A stretch of 64,000 nt of DNA from Aricia agestis. Lineage: Eukaryota > Arthropoda > Insecta > Lepidoptera > Lycaenidae. The translations under genes were made by a program, and so were the position numbers. Positions 55,617 through 64,000 of the stretch are shown one piece after another. The stretch lies in contig NC_056412.1 in NCBI RefSeq assembly GCF_905147365.1, positions 17,600,001-17,664,000 of the forward strand, in the 5' to 3' direction. The notes beneath the pieces are model-generated. The model had not been told where the DNA came from and searched no databases. It saw only the letters and a list, made by a program, of their open reading frames with translations. Each line of letters starts with the position of its first letter. Positions within the stretch are counted from its first letter, which is position 1.

Positions 55617-58568
55617 TCAACGGATAGGGCAAATAATACTTTCTGATTCATTGTATGACAGTTTTTGTAGCCATTCAGTAACCTTCTTTTTACAACTATG
55701 TGAATTAAGTGTATGAATATTCAGAATTTTATCAATTTTGTTGTAGGTGTAGCGTCCAAGGAAATAGTAAAACCTTTCACTAAAAGTTGTCCTGTGCCTT
55801 TTGGCTGGGGGAAGTTTTTTGCGCCGTCCAGTCACAGGCAAGATGTCAGTTTTATTCGATGCATGATATTTTAGGGCAATTTGCAGTATAAATATTTGCC
55901 TCACAGAGAGCACTTCGCAGTATTCATAAAGTTCCTTAGTTGGAAACCTAAACTGTTTAAAAGTACTCACTTTTAGCACTGCCCTTTGAGCTCGCTCAAG
56001 CTTAATTAGGGAAGATTTACACGCCCCTCCCCAAGACTGTATGCAATACCCTAACAAAGATTGACACAAAGCATAGTATATACTTTTAAGAGTTGCAGGT
56101 TTTGTTACATGTCGTAGATATTTAAATATGTATATAAGTTTCCGAATTCTCCCCGTGAGCAGATTTATATGGGACATAAAGTTCAACTTATCATCAATGA
56201 TGATACCTAAATATTTCAAATTAGTGACCTTCTCCAGTTTTGGGCAGTTATTGCATGTAGCACCTATATCAAGTGAATGGTTATCCAGGACTGAGATATG
56301 GTGGTCTATACTGGGTTTCTTCGACTTTTTAATTTGAAATTCAATCATCTTGGTTTTATCTACATTGAGGGACAGAGTGTTATCTGCCAGCCACTCGGTT
56401 ACTCTATTGAAACCATTTTGTGCCACCTCATAAACCTGGTCCCACGTATCTCCAGTAAAGATAAGTGCTGTGTCGTCAGCAAAAGCCAGCAGTTTGCCAT
56501 TTTGTAGTTTAAGTTTGCACATTTCGTTTACATAGACTAAGAAGAGCGTGGGACCAAGTATGCTTCCCTGCGGCACACCTAATACAACAGGTAGCTCTCC
56601 ACTGATATGATCGTTGATCTTAACGCTTTGGGTGCGGTTATTCAAGTAACTTTTAAATAGTTGTAATTGACGGCCTCGTATGCCAAGACGTTCCAGCTTC
56701 ACAATCAGTTTGGGGATAGAAACTGTGTCAAAGGCCTTGGCGAGGTCTAGGAAGATGGCAATACATTTTTTGCCTTTATCAAGAGTCTGTACAATATGAT
56801 TTGTCATCTCAAAAACTGCATCATTTGTGGATTTGTTATTTCTGAAACCAAATTGGTTACTGGATAATATATTGCCATCCTCCAGGTATCTTCTTAATCT
56901 GCTGTCCAAAATTTTTTCCAAGATTTTAGAAAGACATGGCAAAACCGAAATGGGCCTATAATTATTGACACAGTTTGCATCACCGGACTTGTGGACTGGG
57001 TGTATAAGGGCTTTCTTCAGAAGGTCGGGAAAAACTCCTGTTCTTATACACAAGTTGAATACATATGTTAAAGGCCGAAGAAACAGGCTCTTGTTCTTTT
57101 TTATAACTATTGCTGAAATACCGTCCACACCCATTGCACAGTCGCTACGTAGTGATTGAATCAGTCTATCCACTTCCAACTCATCAGTTTCCAGTAATAC
57201 CATTGACGTACTAGGAGTTGGAAAATTATGTGGCTTATTAGTTGAGCTTGCAACCTTGTTATGCTTTTTTGCCACCTCTTCAGCAATTTTGAAACCGGTT
57301 TCAGCGAAGTGTTTATTTATACTATCTATAGAACATGAACCAAGGAGAGGAGCAGCAGAAACCTTCTTTTTCTGGGTATTTGTTACGTCTCTAATCACTT
57401 TCCACATGCTCTTTGGATTTGAACCTGCTTTACTTAACTCCATTTCCTCGTGTTGCCTTCTAAGATTACTTAAAATACGACTGCAAAAATTTCTGTAACG
57501 TTTGTAGGTGGTGCAAATAGTGTTATTGTTTGGGGATTTTTTCATCTTTAAATACAATTTATCTCTGTTACGCATGCATCTCAATATCCCAGGCGTAATC
57601 CAGGGTTTAATTATCCTCAAGCGATGTGTAACTCTAACTGATATAGTGTTTTGTTGGATAGCACCAGATAGCAAATTGCTAAAGTTATTAAAGGCAGTGT
57701 TAGCGTCTATACACTTGTAGATATGAGAGAAATCGGTAGTTTTTAGTGAATATTCCAGTTTGTCCAAATCTAATTTACTAATTGTCTTTTTGGCTATATC
57801 TAATTTTAACTTGCTGAAGGTTAGTAACACCGCGTTGTGATCGGTAACAGATGAGTCTATGACAATTGTTTTGGCTCTGAGTTTTGTTTTAAGCAATACG
57901 TGATCAAGTGAAGATTTTCCATGCGTGGCCATATTATGTGCAGGTAGTAAGCCATGTGCAGCAGTAAGGTTAAGACAATCCATAGTTTTAGCATCAATAT
58001 TATCGTTCAATATATTCAAATTGATGTCTCCTACCAGCGCTATGTTTTTGCACGGAGAATTCAATGTTAGTATGTGGTCCAGAGAGGAAAGGAAATTAGT
58101 TATGTCTCTAAAAGATGGAGGCCTGTACAGAGCAAGAATACAGGTTGAATTTTGTAACATAATCTGTAAACAGCTGCCATCTGCAAAGTCAGGTTCAGTG
58201 ACAACAATATTAAGAAGGTCACTCCTAGTATAAACTACAACTCCATCATTTTGATTAGTCCATTTAGTATTTGCATATGAGTTATAGCCAGCAATTTCAG
58301 GTATATGCGGATTGCAGGATAGCCAGCACTCTGTAAGTATAATGATATCTAAGGGCACAGAAATTCTAGACAACAATGTTAAAAAAATATTTATATTTGC
58401 AGTTATACTTCGGATGTTTTGGGTAAGTATTTTTAGACTGTGTGTTTCTACAATATTTTTACAATTTTCTATGTCACATTTGTAGGTATCTGAAATAGTT
58501 ATCTCATCTAATGCATTTATGTTATTGTTAATTAAGGAATCAAAAGTGTTAAAAATGATTAATATGGC
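55617..58568 (-). CDS. LINE ORF2: endonuclease / reverse transcriptase (CR1/jockey-type)
   Basis: The frame is open for 983 codons on the minus strand, from just after a TAA at 58569-58571 to the stop at 55617. Counting from 58568, residues about 45-250 form an AP-type (EEP) endonuclease: LKILTQNIRSI, the Glu motif ILTECWL, YRPPS, GDINLNIL and the terminal TDHNAV. Residues about 515-710 form the reverse transcriptase: NNYRPISVLP, QFGFRNNKST, IFLDLAKAFDTV, GVPQGSILGP and the catalytic FADDTALIF. A long C-terminal region with KYLGIIID and WGGACKSS follows. All catalytic motifs seen are intact and no internal stop or frameshift is present. There is no ATG between the upstream stop and the endonuclease core; the first residues read AILIIFNTFDSL, so the start is either lost or non-canonical. 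It is the second ORF of a LINE whose ORF1 ends about 340 bases upstream. Clade placement (CR1/jockey) is from motif style only. Confidence 0.93.
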   Translation of the reverse strand, partial: AILIIFNTFDSLINNNINALDEITISDTYKCDIENCKNIVETHSLKILTQNIRSITANINIFLTLLSRISVPLDIIILTECWLSCNPHIPEIAGYNSYANTKWTNQNDGVVVYTRSDLLNIVVTEPDFADGSCLQIMLQNSTCILALYRPPSFRDITNFLSSLDHILTLNSPCKNIALVGDINLNILNDNIDAKTMDCLNLTAAHGLLPAHNMATHGKSSLDHVLLKTKLRAKTIVIDSSVTDHNAVLLTFSKLKLDIAKKTISKLDLDKLEYSLKTTDFSHIYKCIDANTAFNNFSNLLSGAIQQNTISVRVTHRLRIIKPWITPGILRCMRNRDKLYLKMKKSPNNNTICTTYKRYRNFCSRILSNLRRQHEEMELSKAGSNPKSMWKVIRDVTNTQKKKVSAAPLLGSCSIDSINKHFAETGFKIAEEVAKKHNKVASSTNKPHNFPTPSTSMVLLETDELEVDRLIQSLRSDCAMGVDGISAIVIKKNKSLFLRPLTYVFNLCIRTGVFPDLLKKALIHPVHKSGDANCVNNYRPISVLPCLSKILEKILDSRLRRYLEDGNILSSNQFGFRNNKSTNDAVFEMTNHIVQTLDKGKKCIAIFLDLAKAFDTVSIPKLIVKLERLGIRGRQLQLFKSYLNNRTQSVKINDHISGELPVVLGVPQGSILGPTLFLVYVNEMCKLKLQNGKLLAFADDTALIFTGDTWDQVYEVAQNGFNRVTEWLADNTLSLNVDKTKMIEFQIKKSKKPSIDHHISVLDNHSLDIGATCNNCPKLEKVTNLKYLGIIIDDKLNFMSHINLLTGRIRKLIYIFKYLRHVTKPATLKSIYYALCQSLLGYCIQSWGGACKSSLIKLERAQRAVLKVSTFKQFRFPTKELYEYCEVLSVRQIFILQIALKYHASNKTDILPVTGRRKKLPPAKRHRTTFSERFYYFLGRYTYNKIDKILNIHTLNSHSCKKKVTEWLQKLSYNESESIICPIR

Positions 58569-58909
58569 TTAAACATAAGGACACTATTGCAGAGAGAGGG
58601 TATAGCTAATTTGGGGCTAGTTTTTGTTTGGATATTACTTTTAAAACGCATTTTGTATTCTATGTAAGAATATAATATGATGTATAAGAGGCATGGACAG
58701 TAACAAGTAGATGTATATATGTATCTCATGAATGTATTTAGATTATAGTAAGTTTGGTTTACAGTATAGTGTTCTTGTATTTTTAAAATAATATTAGTTA
58801 GTAGGTTAGTAGGTAAAAAACGACAACTTTTATTACATTTTCTATTTATAGCATATGACAGAAGAACAACTAATGTGAGCTTCAGACTTGATAAACTTAA
58901 AATTTGTAG

Positions 58910-59743
58910 TCATTGCTTTAACTTTAACTTATTTAGATCTTCTTCTGATTCAATGCGAATTGCTTGTTCTCCTTCTGTTTTGCGTATATAGATTGTGCCT
59001 CTAGAGGTCCAGCAGTAAGAGTAATTGTAATCTTTTACAAACTGCCGTGCCATATGGTAGATTTTTTGTGTCCTGGATGTCAGAACCTCCGATACATATA
59101 CAGGTTTCCTCGGTCCTAGAATGTTAAAATGATTGGTGCTTAATTTATCAGCAACCTGTTTATTTCTATTGAACTGTTTAACCGCTTGAAGCATTTTTTC
59201 CTTTTTTATTGTACTATTTAGTTCAATAATGATTGGTTTTATGGTTTCCTTATTTGTAGTCACTCGATAGACATCCTTTATATCAGATTCATTTAGACTA
59301 ACACTCAAAGTTTTAGCAAATCCTTGCACTAATTCACAAATATCCTCCTTCGTTTCCTTTTTCTTATTTTCCTTGGAGGAACTTGGTATATTGCGTATTT
59401 CTATGCTGGCTATCATAAACTCTAGTCTTTCTTCGAGCTTTGCAATTTGTTTTTTGTCCTCTAACCTCTTTTCTTCCATTTTGCTAATCATATTTAGGGT
59501 GGTGTCATATTTGTCCGACATAAATTGTAGACTGTCCCTTAGTTCAGCATTTTGTTGTTTTAGTTCGGAGAAGTACTGGTCGATTTTGTTAGATAGCATT
59601 ATAATGTCCTCATCACTTTGTCGCCTACGTTTCTGCCTAACGTAGTCATTGCCTCCTCTTTCAGAAAGAGTATCAGAGTCATAGTTCTTATGGGACATAT
59701 TCCCTGTTGAAGAGGCTGGCGGAGTGCGGCGAAGAGATGTCAT
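58910..59743 (-). CDS. LINE ORF1: coiled-coil RNA-binding protein with baculovirus FP-like C-terminus
   Basis: A 277-residue ORF begins with ATG and lies 5' of ORF2 on the same strand. Residues 1-45 are basic and polar. Residues about 45-112 form a heptad-rich coiled coil (MLSNKIDQYFSELKQQ, then MEEKRLEDKKQIAKLEERLE). Residues 113-195 start IEIRNIP and carry an RRM-like fold signature typical of LINE ORF1 proteins. Residues 205-277, with KPVYVSEVLTSRTQKIYHMA, YCWTSRGTIYIRK and IRIESEEDL, match the C-terminal domain shared between insect LINE ORF1 proteins and the baculovirus FP (few-polyhedra) protein family. The likely role is trimerisation and binding of the element's RNA to make the retrotransposition RNP. 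It is intact, which is unusual in a window where every other element is decayed. Confidence 0.88.
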   Translation of the reverse strand: MTSLRRTPPASSTGNMSHKNYDSDTLSERGGNDYVRQKRRRQSDEDIIMLSNKIDQYFSELKQQNAELRDSLQFMSDKYDTTLNMISKMEEKRLEDKKQIAKLEERLEFMIASIEIRNIPSSSKENKKKETKEDICELVQGFAKTLSVSLNESDIKDVYRVTTNKETIKPIIIELNSTIKKEKMLQAVKQFNRNKQVADKLSTNHFNILGPRKPVYVSEVLTSRTQKIYHMARQFVKDYNYSYCWTSRGTIYIRKTEGEQAIRIESEEDLNKLKLKQ

Positions 59744-59914
59744 AGTTAGCTTGAATCAATGGGATAATCGTAGTTATATTCACAGATAAGATCTTACAGA
59801 AAAAAACATATATTATAATATTGTTATTAATGTTGATAATATTTAATTGTATTTAGAAATTTTATTCCAGTCTACTTCTTCTTCTACCTTAAGTGAGATC
59901 TGTCATAGATACAT

Positions 59915-59993
59915 ATAAGTAATTCTGTCACAGTTAACTCTTTACAAGGGAGACATACACACCCTAAAGAATTATCAGTTTTTTTGTTACACC
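59915..59993 (+). mobile_element. Right half of palindromic MITE split by the LINE
   Basis: Continues the same family: CTGTCACAGTTAACTC, TTTACAAGG, ACATACACACCCTAAAG, ATTATCAG and terminal TTTTTGTTACAC, in the order of the intact copy's right arm. Confidence 0.7.
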
Positions 59994-60008
59994 GCGCCGT
60001 GAGAAAAA

Positions 60009-60051
60009 GAGAATTTGGTCTCTTGCGACCGAAGAGACCAAATTCTCTTCT
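60009..60051. repeat. Hairpin, perfect 18-bp arms, 7-base loop
   Basis: AAGAGAATTTGGTCTCTT, GCGACCG, AAGAGACCAAATTCTCTT. It follows the right half of the split MITE and precedes TTTTTTGAAGTCGGTTAAAA, a common lepidopteran repeat end. Confidence 0.92.
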
Positions 60052-60310
60052 TTTTTGAAGTCGGTTAAAAACAAAGATACAAAATTTAATTGGCTCTGGT
60101 ACTGCGATTGCTAAACTTGCACGTTCGAAACTTGAAAAAATAATTTGCAACATTAGATGTGATTTACAAATCAAACAAAGTGAACGACGTACAATTATCT
60201 AGTTCGGTGGGGTAATACCGCCGTGGGTGGTTGCGCAAGCGGCAAGAGCTCTGCACAGCTATAGTGTCATAATCTATCAGGGACGATGATTGAAGATTGT
60301 TAGTTATCTA

Positions 60311-60470
60311 TCCATACTAATATTATAAATGCGAAAGTGTTTCTGTTTGTTACCTCTTCACGAACAAACCTTTTTTTGCTGGTATGAAGATATTTTTTAT
60401 CCCATAAAAATGTACGGTTCCCACGGCCACGGGATGGTTGTGGCGCAACGGAGAAGCGGGCGTCATCTAG
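60311..60470 (+). mobile_element. Helitron, complete short copy (160 bp)
   Basis: TCCATACTAATATTATAAAT to GGGCGTCATCTAG, flanked by A and T. The hairpin region reads GCGCAACGGAGAAGCG, with mispairs relative to other copies. Confidence 0.77.
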
Positions 60471-60474
60471 TATA

Positions 60475-61379
60475 CCTCACTAATCCAGGTTACTAATAAG
60501 TAATAACTCATTTAGTCGACAACTTTTGCAATGAAACTTATTTAAAGACAATATTATGTGAAAGAAATTGTCTCGCTATATTTAGATTTTAGAAATATAA
60601 TCTACATGATAATAATAACCAATGGCCTACGTGATTTCGCGACAACATCTACGGTCAACTCGATGTGCAGAGTGTTCTAGAACAAAACAGAGGAATGCGA
60701 AAAAATTCCATCATGAAAACTCAATTTTTTGGTTGCACGATAGAAAATTTTACACGACAAAAGATTTCAGTAGTAGATGTTTTCCTGTTAAAAATTACAC
60801 ATTTTGGACTTCTAATATTTTAATTTTGCAACATAAAATACAATACAATGTATGACTTTAGATAAAACACGCATTTGGGCCATGAATACATTATGTAAAC
60901 ATTACTATGGTTTCTTTGTAGTTCACACAGCCATATAAGTTCTAGATTACGTTAAAATGATTTATAACGCGTATGATAGTGCTAAATATGATGATGACGA
61001 TATCCTTACCGCAAGATGAGGTAATTTGTGCATGGTTTTTCAACTGTTGTCTAAACCTGGTAGTTAAATCAAAGGTTGCATCATTAGGCGCATTGATAGT
61101 TCGTCCATGCAACCAAATGGCAGATCAAAACTTAAACACCTACGTAAAAATGTAGGTAACATCAGAGAAATTAATTCATATAAGTATACAGATGACGGTC
61201 CTTCTTTATGTGGTCGGATTCAAATCAATGCTTGGTCATGATCCGTCAGCTGAGTATATACTTATAACTTGGTCAAATTCCAGACGTACGTAAAAAGCGA
61301 CCGTTTGGATGGAAAAAGTTGTACTTATTTAATTAAATGGAGATTCGCTCATACGTCCTCTTCGAAGACAGGTCCTTAA
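60475..61379. other. Intronic AT-rich sequence, nothing recognised
   Basis: No repeat family or exon was recognised between the Helitron and the GC-rich block. Confidence 0.5.
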
Positions 61380-61690
61380 TGATTCATGAGGTACTCTCAT
61401 GTCTCGGACAGCAGGTACGCGGGCGAAGCAACATCCTGCGAAGTGACAGGCCCAGCAAGCCAAGTCAATAAAAGCCCACGGCGCAGAGCTGTGAACGAAA
61501 TGCGGCGGGATGGCGCGCAATTCCCGCTTCCTTCCGCTGGGGGACGAGGCGCCGCTCGCACGCCGATTGACTGGGAATGTCGCAACGCCCGGACAATTCC
61601 CCTGATTGTTGCTGATAAACTCGCGGGCAGGCGGAACCACACAAGGCACCCCGAGCTTTGACAAATTAGTCAGTAAAACAGGTAAATCGG
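61380..61690. other. GC-rich block, possible alternative 5' exon or promoter
   Basis: About 280 bases of much higher GC and CpG content than the surrounding intron, open in at least three frames (one on plus, 61386-61661; two on minus). A donor-like AACAG|GTAAAT follows at about 61680 on plus. No protein family was recognised in any frame, and open frames are expected by chance at this GC content. If the host gene is Shank, an internal promoter/first exon could sit here; an unrecognised repeat is equally possible. Confidence 0.3.
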
Positions 61691-61740
61691 TCGAGGAATC
61701 GAATTAGCTAGCTTAGTGTTAATTTTGTGAGCATCCTTCT

Positions 61741-61845
61741 AACATTATAAATACCTCTATACGGTAAACGGATGGGATGGGACGGGTAAGATTCTGATGC
61801 AGAAAAATGCACGGTTCCCGCGCGAAAAACTATTTACGACACAAA
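61741..61845 (+). mobile_element. Helitron-family fragment
   Basis: ACATTATAAATACCTCTATA and AAAAATGCACGGTTCCCGCG match the family; both ends are incomplete. Confidence 0.4.
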
Positions 61846-62474
61846 GACTTTTCATCTTTTTCATCTTTGCCAAGAAGTTAATTTAGCCAAAGTATAAAGT
61901 ATATTTATTCAAATATGTAAAAAGACTTTACACTTAACTGAGTAAGAAAAACAACTATGTATTTAATCGTCCGCTACATAGTAACCGATAACAACCAAAA
62001 ATGCAGTTCTCTTAAACAGGTTGATAACGATAACAGTTCCATCGAAATAGGTCGATGAACGGAACTAGCTACCTGGTACATGCGCCTCTGATGTATAACT
62101 CTTATTGCTATAAGGATAAGGTTGGAAACGGCCGTGCAGCCACTAGATAAACATAACGGATTCGAACCCGCGATGAGTCGCGTAATGACAAAATTACTAT
62201 GATTGATTTGTTGTACTATGTAGGTAAGTGTGCCTTAGAAATAATTAGGCCAATAGGATATATATGGGCTAAGAGAGAACTGAGACAGAGAGAGAAGGAG
62301 CATATAGAGAACTGAAAGTGCTGGTAGAGGACAGGTAAAAGTGGCGGCGACCTACAAGGGCCTTGTCCTTAAATAGGAAGCGAGAGAGTATATATTATTA
62401 TTTATTACAATGTTTACAATTACTGCAATGTATTCACGCTAGAGGCAGCCCGCAGCACCAGCATAGACATTATT

Positions 62475-62660
62475 GCGGCTCTTCACGATGGGCCAGCGTA
62501 GTGGGCCATCACGATGGCCCAGCGTGTGGAGGACGTAGTGGCGTAGGATGGCCGATGGCGCCAGCGCTGGCCGTGGAATGGCGTCGGTGTCGGTTTTTCG
62601 GCCGCACATCAAAGGATGATGGCCCAGCGATGGCGGTACGCCTCTACACGTCGGTGCCTG
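62475..62660 (+). repeat. GC-rich cluster of GATGGCCCAGCG motifs
   Basis: CGATGGGCCAGCG, CGATGGCCCAGCG and GATGGCCCAGCGATGG recur between 62485 and 62635, ending GGTACGCCTCTACACG. A reverse relative at 63190-63280 holds GTAGAGGCG, ATAGCCATCGG, GCCCAGCGCTGGCCCATCTTGAAG. Probably one repeat family in opposite orientations. Confidence 0.55.
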
Positions 62661-62754
62661 ACCGCGGTCGAGTAAGGACGTCGTAATTCGTATTACAATT
62701 TACGAATTTCATTCAAAATGACGAGTACGTGGTCTCATAATGAATGAAACTATA

Positions 62755-63000
62755 TTAATATGATAAAGCCAAAAGTTTGTTTGGATGTTTGTTACTTTTG
62801 TTACTCTTTTACTCAAAACTACTGAACGGATTTTAATGAAACTTTACAATAATTATTATAGCTTTTACATTATATATGTAAGTACATAACTCCTGACTCT
62901 TTAAAGATACAATTTTGGGAGTTTCGGCGTTGTTTTAAGAACGGAAAGCATGTTATGCTTTATGATATTCATCATTGTCATCATCATCACTACCATAAAC
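62755..63000 (+). mobile_element. Helitron second family, internal fragment
   Basis: AAAGTTTGTTTGGATGTTTG, ACTACTGAACGGATTTTAAT, TTTGGGAGTTTCGGCGTTGT and CATCATCATCACTACCATA match 11200-11765. Neither CTAG end nor hairpin is retained. Confidence 0.65.
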
Positions 63001-63284
63001 CATTATTTTAATTTTAGTCTCGAAATAATTATTCGTAGAATTCAAGAGGTTCATATTAGGAGGGAGGTGATGCGAAGTTCACCGGGTCATCTGGTGAAGT
63101 CATAAATTATTAAAAATGCACGTTTTGCATTGCCGCAATAGCTAATGCTTACACGTCCATCTTGAACGACGTTTAGATCACAACTGAACACGGCCATCAT
63201 GTAGAGGCGTTGCGACCATTGCATAGCCATCGGATGCGCCATTCGATTGCCCAGCGCTGGCCCATCTTGAAGAGGGGCCATTAG

Positions 63285-63395
63285 ACAGTAAACAAGTAAA
63301 GTTTTGTTCGACGTTTGACAACGTTTCTGTCGATATTCTGATATGACGTGTGCAACATGTCGGATTTTGGTCGGATTGTTACTGAATAGCTTTGT
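63285..63395 (-). repeat. ~105 bp repeat shared with 49990-50095
   Basis: AAGTTTTGTTCGACGTTTGA, CAACGTTTCTGTCGATATTC and GACGTGTGCAACATGTCGGA are the reverse complement of the 49.99-kb copy. Confidence 0.75.
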
Positions 63396-63550
63396 CCACA
63401 CTGTGCCTTTTTCTGTTCGTCAAGGGCATGCGTTATAACTTATAGCGCAGTCAACAGCGAACGTGAGGCATGCCCGCGACGCATGTCCTCTGACCGTATC
63501 CAAAAAACAAAAATGACAGTTGGCGTTGCGTTCGTTGACGCATTCAATTA

Positions 63551-64000
63551 TTAAGAGGATACACCAGGGGTGAGAGAAATTGAAAATAGGTATTTGAAAA
63601 TGAATTGCTGTCTCACGAATCTCAAGTCTCAAACACGACTAAAGTTCTAATAAAAGAACAGAAAATCATCGATTCGTTGTCCGCTGATTCCTTCTCCAAA
63701 ACTTAACCAATTTAAGTACTTTTTTCATTAAGAAATAAAGCAAGGCTTGAGCTGTGTTCCTATGTTTTATTTTTTTTCTATATTTTAGCCAGTTTTGTTT
63801 TCTGGGTGTTTGAACACAGAGGAAAATCTTGCCATTTTTTTGGGTTTTTGGACGTTCTTATCTTTTTTAATAATAAAATTATATACATATTATGACATGC
63901 TAATAGTGGCCATAGATATTCAGGAAAAAAATCATTACTCTACCGGCATTATGCAGGGAGGAAACAGGGGACAGCGTTTGTATGGAAAAACGGCGGTGTG
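63551..64000 (+). mobile_element. TTAA-ended ~490 bp MITE, copy D (cut by window end)
   Basis: Starts TTAAGAGGATACACCAGGGG and runs to the window edge about a dozen bases short of its expected right end. It has lost the CCCACCGCAGAGCGCGATAG segment present in A-C and has a small change near 63885. Confidence 0.8.

Larger units (their letters stand above)
55275..59915 (-). mobile_element. Near full-length two-ORF LINE inserted in a palindromic MITE
   Basis: About 4.6 kb running right to left: short 5' leader (about 59744-59915), ORF1, a ~340 bp AT-rich spacer with no conserved frame, ORF2, and a ~330 bp 3' UTR. The 3' UTR contains a (GT)n tract (about 55537-55573 on plus) and ends in TAACT-like repeats near 55290. 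Both flanks belong to one palindromic MITE family (complete copy at 33501-33764): left half 55113-55275 and right half 59915-59993. A short imperfect CATATA-like match at both edges may be the target duplication. Ends are good to within about 20 bases. Confidence 0.82.

Noticed and set aside
56128..58233. Plus-strand open frames of 64-102 residues across the LINE ORF2
   Set aside because: Antisense shadows of the reverse transcriptase ORF.

Overview
The window looks like genomic DNA from a moth or butterfly. It is AT-rich and almost entirely non-coding. It is packed with repeat types typical of Lepidoptera: short Helitrons with TC...CTAG ends and a CGCAAC-GGA-GTTGCG hairpin, a SINE with a polypurine GGGAATAGGG tract, a TTCCGTACCC/GGTACGGAACC family, many palindromic MITEs, and a LINE whose first protein resembles baculovirus FP proteins. 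No bacterial, viral or organellar gene set is present.

Only one host exon is supported, at 3391-3544 on the plus strand. Its 47 codons, bounded by a consensus acceptor and donor, match the N-terminal (SPN / FERM-F0-like) start of the Shank/ProSAP synaptic scaffold. No second Shank exon was recognised downstream, so 3.5-64 kb is read as one very long intron. This is an inference and rests on the single exon. A GC-rich block at 61.38-61.68 kb is the only other place where a host exon or promoter looks plausible.

The largest coding unit is a nearly full-length two-ORF LINE on the minus strand (about 55.28-59.91 kb). It carries ORF1 (coiled coil, RRM-like and FP-type C-terminus) and ORF2 (AP endonuclease plus reverse transcriptase). 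It sits inside a palindromic MITE, whose halves flank it at 55.11-55.27 and 59.92-59.99 kb. ORF2 is open over 983 codons but has no ATG ahead of the endonuclease domain. Two other coding remnants are seen: a LINE C-terminal tail at 29.6 kb (minus) and a HARBI1-like N-terminal fragment inside a TIR element at 47.7-48.5 kb.

The rest is a layered set of DNA transposons. Four copies of a ~490 bp TTAA-ended MITE lie at 10.56, 16.18, 45.74 and 63.55 kb; one is inserted in a hAT MITE that keeps a perfect 8-bp target duplication. Other hAT-type elements with perfect 8-bp duplications lie at 4.69 and 54.30 kb. Harbinger-type MITEs with TTA/TAA duplications lie at 8.43, 49.19 and 49.43 kb. A small LTR-like pair (6.9-7.6 kb) is inserted in a Helitron. 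A TTAA-ended 1.55 kb element at 36.86-38.41 kb carries six same-strand copies of a 14-bp motif and is nested in an older TIR element. Long near-perfect hairpins occur at 3.9, 5.7, 12.8, 21.2, 24.7, 28.0, 33.6, 38.9, 39.1, 42.8 and 60.0 kb; if transcribed in the host intron they would fold into double-stranded RNA.
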